Shown: in pieces, positions 35,450 through 37,752 of the stretch
How the letters are laid out: each line of letters begins with the position of its first letter
Position numbering within the stretch: the stretch's first letter is position 1
From: an uncultured Porphyromonadaceae bacterium
GTDB lineage: Bacteria; Bacteroidota; Bacteroidia; Bacteroidales; Muribaculaceae
NCBI GenBank assembly: GCA_947177365.1
Contig: CAMWUD010000002.1
Location: 1 to 37,752 of the forward strand
DNA: 37,752 nt
Reading direction: 5' to 3'
The notes under the pieces: model-generated
Databases searched by the model: none
Told to the model about the DNA's origin: nothing
Seen by the model: only the letters and a program-made list of their open reading frames with translations
Made by a program: the position numbers and the translations under genes

Positions 35450-37752
35450 AACAACTACTTTATGCACTTGCAGCATCGTCGCTTGTCGTTCCGGCAATAG
35501 CCTCGGACTACAGCGACCGTCTCGCAACCATACCTTGCCAGCACCCGATCGCCTTGATGGACAGCACCGGAGTGATGAACCAAAAAGAACGCGAGGCCAT
35601 GGAATTTCTTTATTCCTACATGCCTTTCCCCGACATAGCCTGTCATCCGGCTTCGTTCTATCTCGACAATGTGCGCGCTTCGTTGCAGGCACGGGCCGAA
35701 ATGCCCTGGGGCGCCACAGTGCCGGAACGTGAATTCCGGCATTTCGTCCTTCCGGTACGTGTCAACAACGAAGACCTTGACTCAAGCCGCGTGGTGTTCT
35801 ATCGCGAACTCCGCGACCGGGTCAAAAACCTGTCGATGAAAGATGCCATACTGGAAGTAAACCACTGGTGTCATGAAAAAGTGGCCTATCAGCCGTCCGA
35901 TCCGCGGACTTCATCGCCTCTCGCCACCGTACGCACGGCTCTCGGACGCTGCGGCGAGGAGTCGACATTCACCGTGGCCGCTCTCAGATCGGTGGGCATT
36001 CCTGCACGTCAGGTGTACACACCACGCTGGGCGCATACCGACGATAATCACGCCTGGGTAGAGGCCTGGGCCGACGGACAGTGGTACTTTCTCGGAGCAT
36101 GTGAGCCGGAGCCTGTGCTTGACCTCGGATGGTTCAACTCTCCGGCATCGCGCGGCATGCTCATGAACACCAAAGTGTTCGGCCACTACGACGGTCCGGA
36201 AGAAGTGATTGAGCGCCAGCCTACAGCCACAGTCATAAATGTGACATCGAAATATGCCCCGGTAGCTGAGACTCATGTCAGAGTCACCGATGCCGAAGGT
36301 CATCCGGTGGAAAACGCCACAGTGGCTTTCCGCCTGTATAACTATGCCGAATATTTCCAGCTGGCAGCGAAGAAGTCGGATGCCGGCGGCATGGCGTCGC
36401 TCACATCGGGAAAGGGCGACATTATTGTATGGGCCTCGAAGGACGATGCTTTTGGCTTTGCCAAAGTAAGCGCCGGCGATGGCGCCACAGCCGAGGTACG
36501 GCTCGACAAGTGCGCCGGATTCAGCGGCGAGTTCGATTTCGACATCGTGCCTCCGGCGGGAGGCGGTCTGTTGCCACAGACCACAGCCGCCCAGGTGGCT
36601 GAGAACGACCGGCGAAAGCAATATGAAGACTCGGTACGCAGCGCGTATGAAGCCACGTTTGTCACAGACGACGCACTGCTGTCACGGACAAGAGGCAACC
36701 ATGCCGCAGTAAGCGCCTTCCTGAGTCATCCCTCGGTGACCGACAGAGAAAAGGCCATGGCGCTCCTCTCTGCAATAAGCGACAAAGACCTTCGCGATGT
36801 ACCTCTGGAGGTGCTGCTCGACCATTATGTCAACAGCCCGGCATCCGACTCGCCGCTTTTTGCCGAATATGTGCTTAATCCGCGGGTGGAGTTTGAACTG
36901 CTCACGCCATACCGCAGCTATCTCCAGTCGAATATGGCCCAATACGGCATATCGTCGCCAGGACAGCTTGTATCGTGGGTATCCGACAATATCGCTATCG
37001 ACAGCATATGGAATCCGATAGGCCTGCGCATGAGTCCGCAAGCCGTCTACGAGCAGCGTCTGGCCGACTCCCGCTCGCGCGACATATTCTTTGTGGCGGC
37101 GGCGAGAAGCCTCGGATTCCCCACGCGAATCGACCCGGTGACAGGCAAGACCCAATATGCCGCAGGCGGCGACTGGACCGATGTGAGATTCGGAACAGCA
37201 GCCGACAGCGGTGTTTCCGCTCCGAAAGGCACATTGAAAATCAATTACAAGAAAAGCGGGCGTATCGACGATCCGGCCTATTTCTCCCACTTTACAATAT
37301 CGGCTATTGACGGCGGTCAGCCTCGCCTGCTTGAGTTCGGCGATTTTGCTCCGCTGTCGGAAATTGCTCCGGACGGAATGCTCACACTTGATCCCGGGGA
37401 CTATGTGCTCACAAGCGGACAGCGTCTGGCCAGCGGCGGTGTCCTCGCCCGTTCTCAGTTTTTCAGCATCGCGCCATCCGACACCCTGCGGCTCGAAATG
37501 TCAATCCGGCAGGATACGACTGCCGTTCAGGTCATAGGTTCGTTCAACTCCGAAAATCTCTATCACGACCTTGCGTCCGCCACCGGCAAGAGCCTGCTTT
37601 CCACCACAGGCCGGGGATATTATGTGCTGGGGCTTATCAACCCCAACCACGAGCCTTCGTCGCATGCGTTGAACGACATAGCTGCCCGTCGCGCCGAGTT
37701 CGAGGCCTGTGGACTGAAGCTGATGCTCCTCTTCCCTGACGCAGCCGCAGCC
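35446..37752 (+). CDS. Secreted transglutaminase-like domain protein (C-terminus beyond window)
   Basis: Open frame from ATG at 35446 (ATGA overlap with cutC) to window end, 769 codons with no stop; MKQLLYALAASSLVVPAIA signal; TALGRCGEESTFTVAALRSVGIPARQVYTPRWAHTDDNHAWVEAWADGQWYFLGACE (Cys-His-Asp transglutaminase core). Absent from the ORF track because no stop occurs. Confidence 0.9.
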   Translation, partial: MKQLLYALAASSLVVPAIASDYSDRLATIPCQHPIALMDSTGVMNQKEREAMEFLYSYMPFPDIACHPASFYLDNVRASLQARAEMPWGATVPEREFRHFVLPVRVNNEDLDSSRVVFYRELRDRVKNLSMKDAILEVNHWCHEKVAYQPSDPRTSSPLATVRTALGRCGEESTFTVAALRSVGIPARQVYTPRWAHTDDNHAWVEAWADGQWYFLGACEPEPVLDLGWFNSPASRGMLMNTKVFGHYDGPEEVIERQPTATVINVTSKYAPVAETHVRVTDAEGHPVENATVAFRLYNYAEYFQLAAKKSDAGGMASLTSGKGDIIVWASKDDAFGFAKVSAGDGATAEVRLDKCAGFSGEFDFDIVPPAGGGLLPQTTAAQVAENDRRKQYEDSVRSAYEATFVTDDALLSRTRGNHAAVSAFLSHPSVTDREKAMALLSAISDKDLRDVPLEVLLDHYVNSPASDSPLFAEYVLNPRVEFELLTPYRSYLQSNMAQYGISSPGQLVSWVSDNIAIDSIWNPIGLRMSPQAVYEQRLADSRSRDIFFVAAARSLGFPTRIDPVTGKTQYAAGGDWTDVRFGTAADSGVSAPKGTLKINYKKSGRIDDPAYFSHFTISAIDGGQPRLLEFGDFAPLSEIAPDGMLTLDPGDYVLTSGQRLASGGVLARSQFFSIAPSDTLRLEMSIRQDTTAVQVIGSFNSENLYHDLASATGKSLLSTTGRGYYVLGLINPNHEPSSHALNDIAARRAEFEACGLKLMLLFPDAAAA

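Noticed and set aside
35911-36621. 236-aa minus-strand ORF
   Set aside because: Antisense to the transglutaminase-like open frame; no start context or family features.
1-37752. tRNA, rRNA, prophage, IS element or CRISPR array
   Set aside because: No cloverleaf or rRNA signatures, no transposase/integrase or phage structural motifs, and no repeat-spacer array were recognised on reading; a tRNAscan/ISfinder run would be needed to exclude them formally.

Overview
The window looks like a Bacteroidales chromosome segment, probably Muribaculaceae-like (inferred from gene content, TAnnTTTG -7 boxes and a YncE-like BtuG candidate). Main units in order: (1) a BadF/BadG-type sugar kinase. (2) A minus-strand outer-membrane cobalamin-uptake locus (BtuG-like propeller, BtuB-like TonB receptor, two surface proteins) behind a clear cobalamin riboswitch at about 6590-6785. 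(3) The most unusual unit, a minus-strand operon at 6903-18133. It encodes a membrane protein with a VWA-like domain, a small 3-TM protein, a tubulin-like GTPase, a 1303-aa actin/Hsp70-fold protein with an FG-rich insert, a second divergent actin-fold protein, two TerD paralogs, and a single-pass protein with TerD-like N-terminal motifs and a C-terminal CW_7 (Cpl-7 type) wall-binding motif. Just upstream lies a roughly 320-nt candidate structured RNA with long-range complementarity and an oligo-U end. (4) A translationally coupled operon: lipoprotein, AAA/DUF4435 ATPase, BtuF/C/D-type ABC importer, and a frameshifted DUF2284 gene. (5) Housekeeping and metabolic genes: hslR-like, pth, rplY, GH36 alpha-galactosidase, homoserine dehydrogenase, metX, AGCS symporter, Fur-family regulator. 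(6) A fused alpha/beta-hydrolase + GH29 fucosidase, cutC, and a transglutaminase-like protein running off the right edge. All calls come from reading the sequence and translations; no database search was run.
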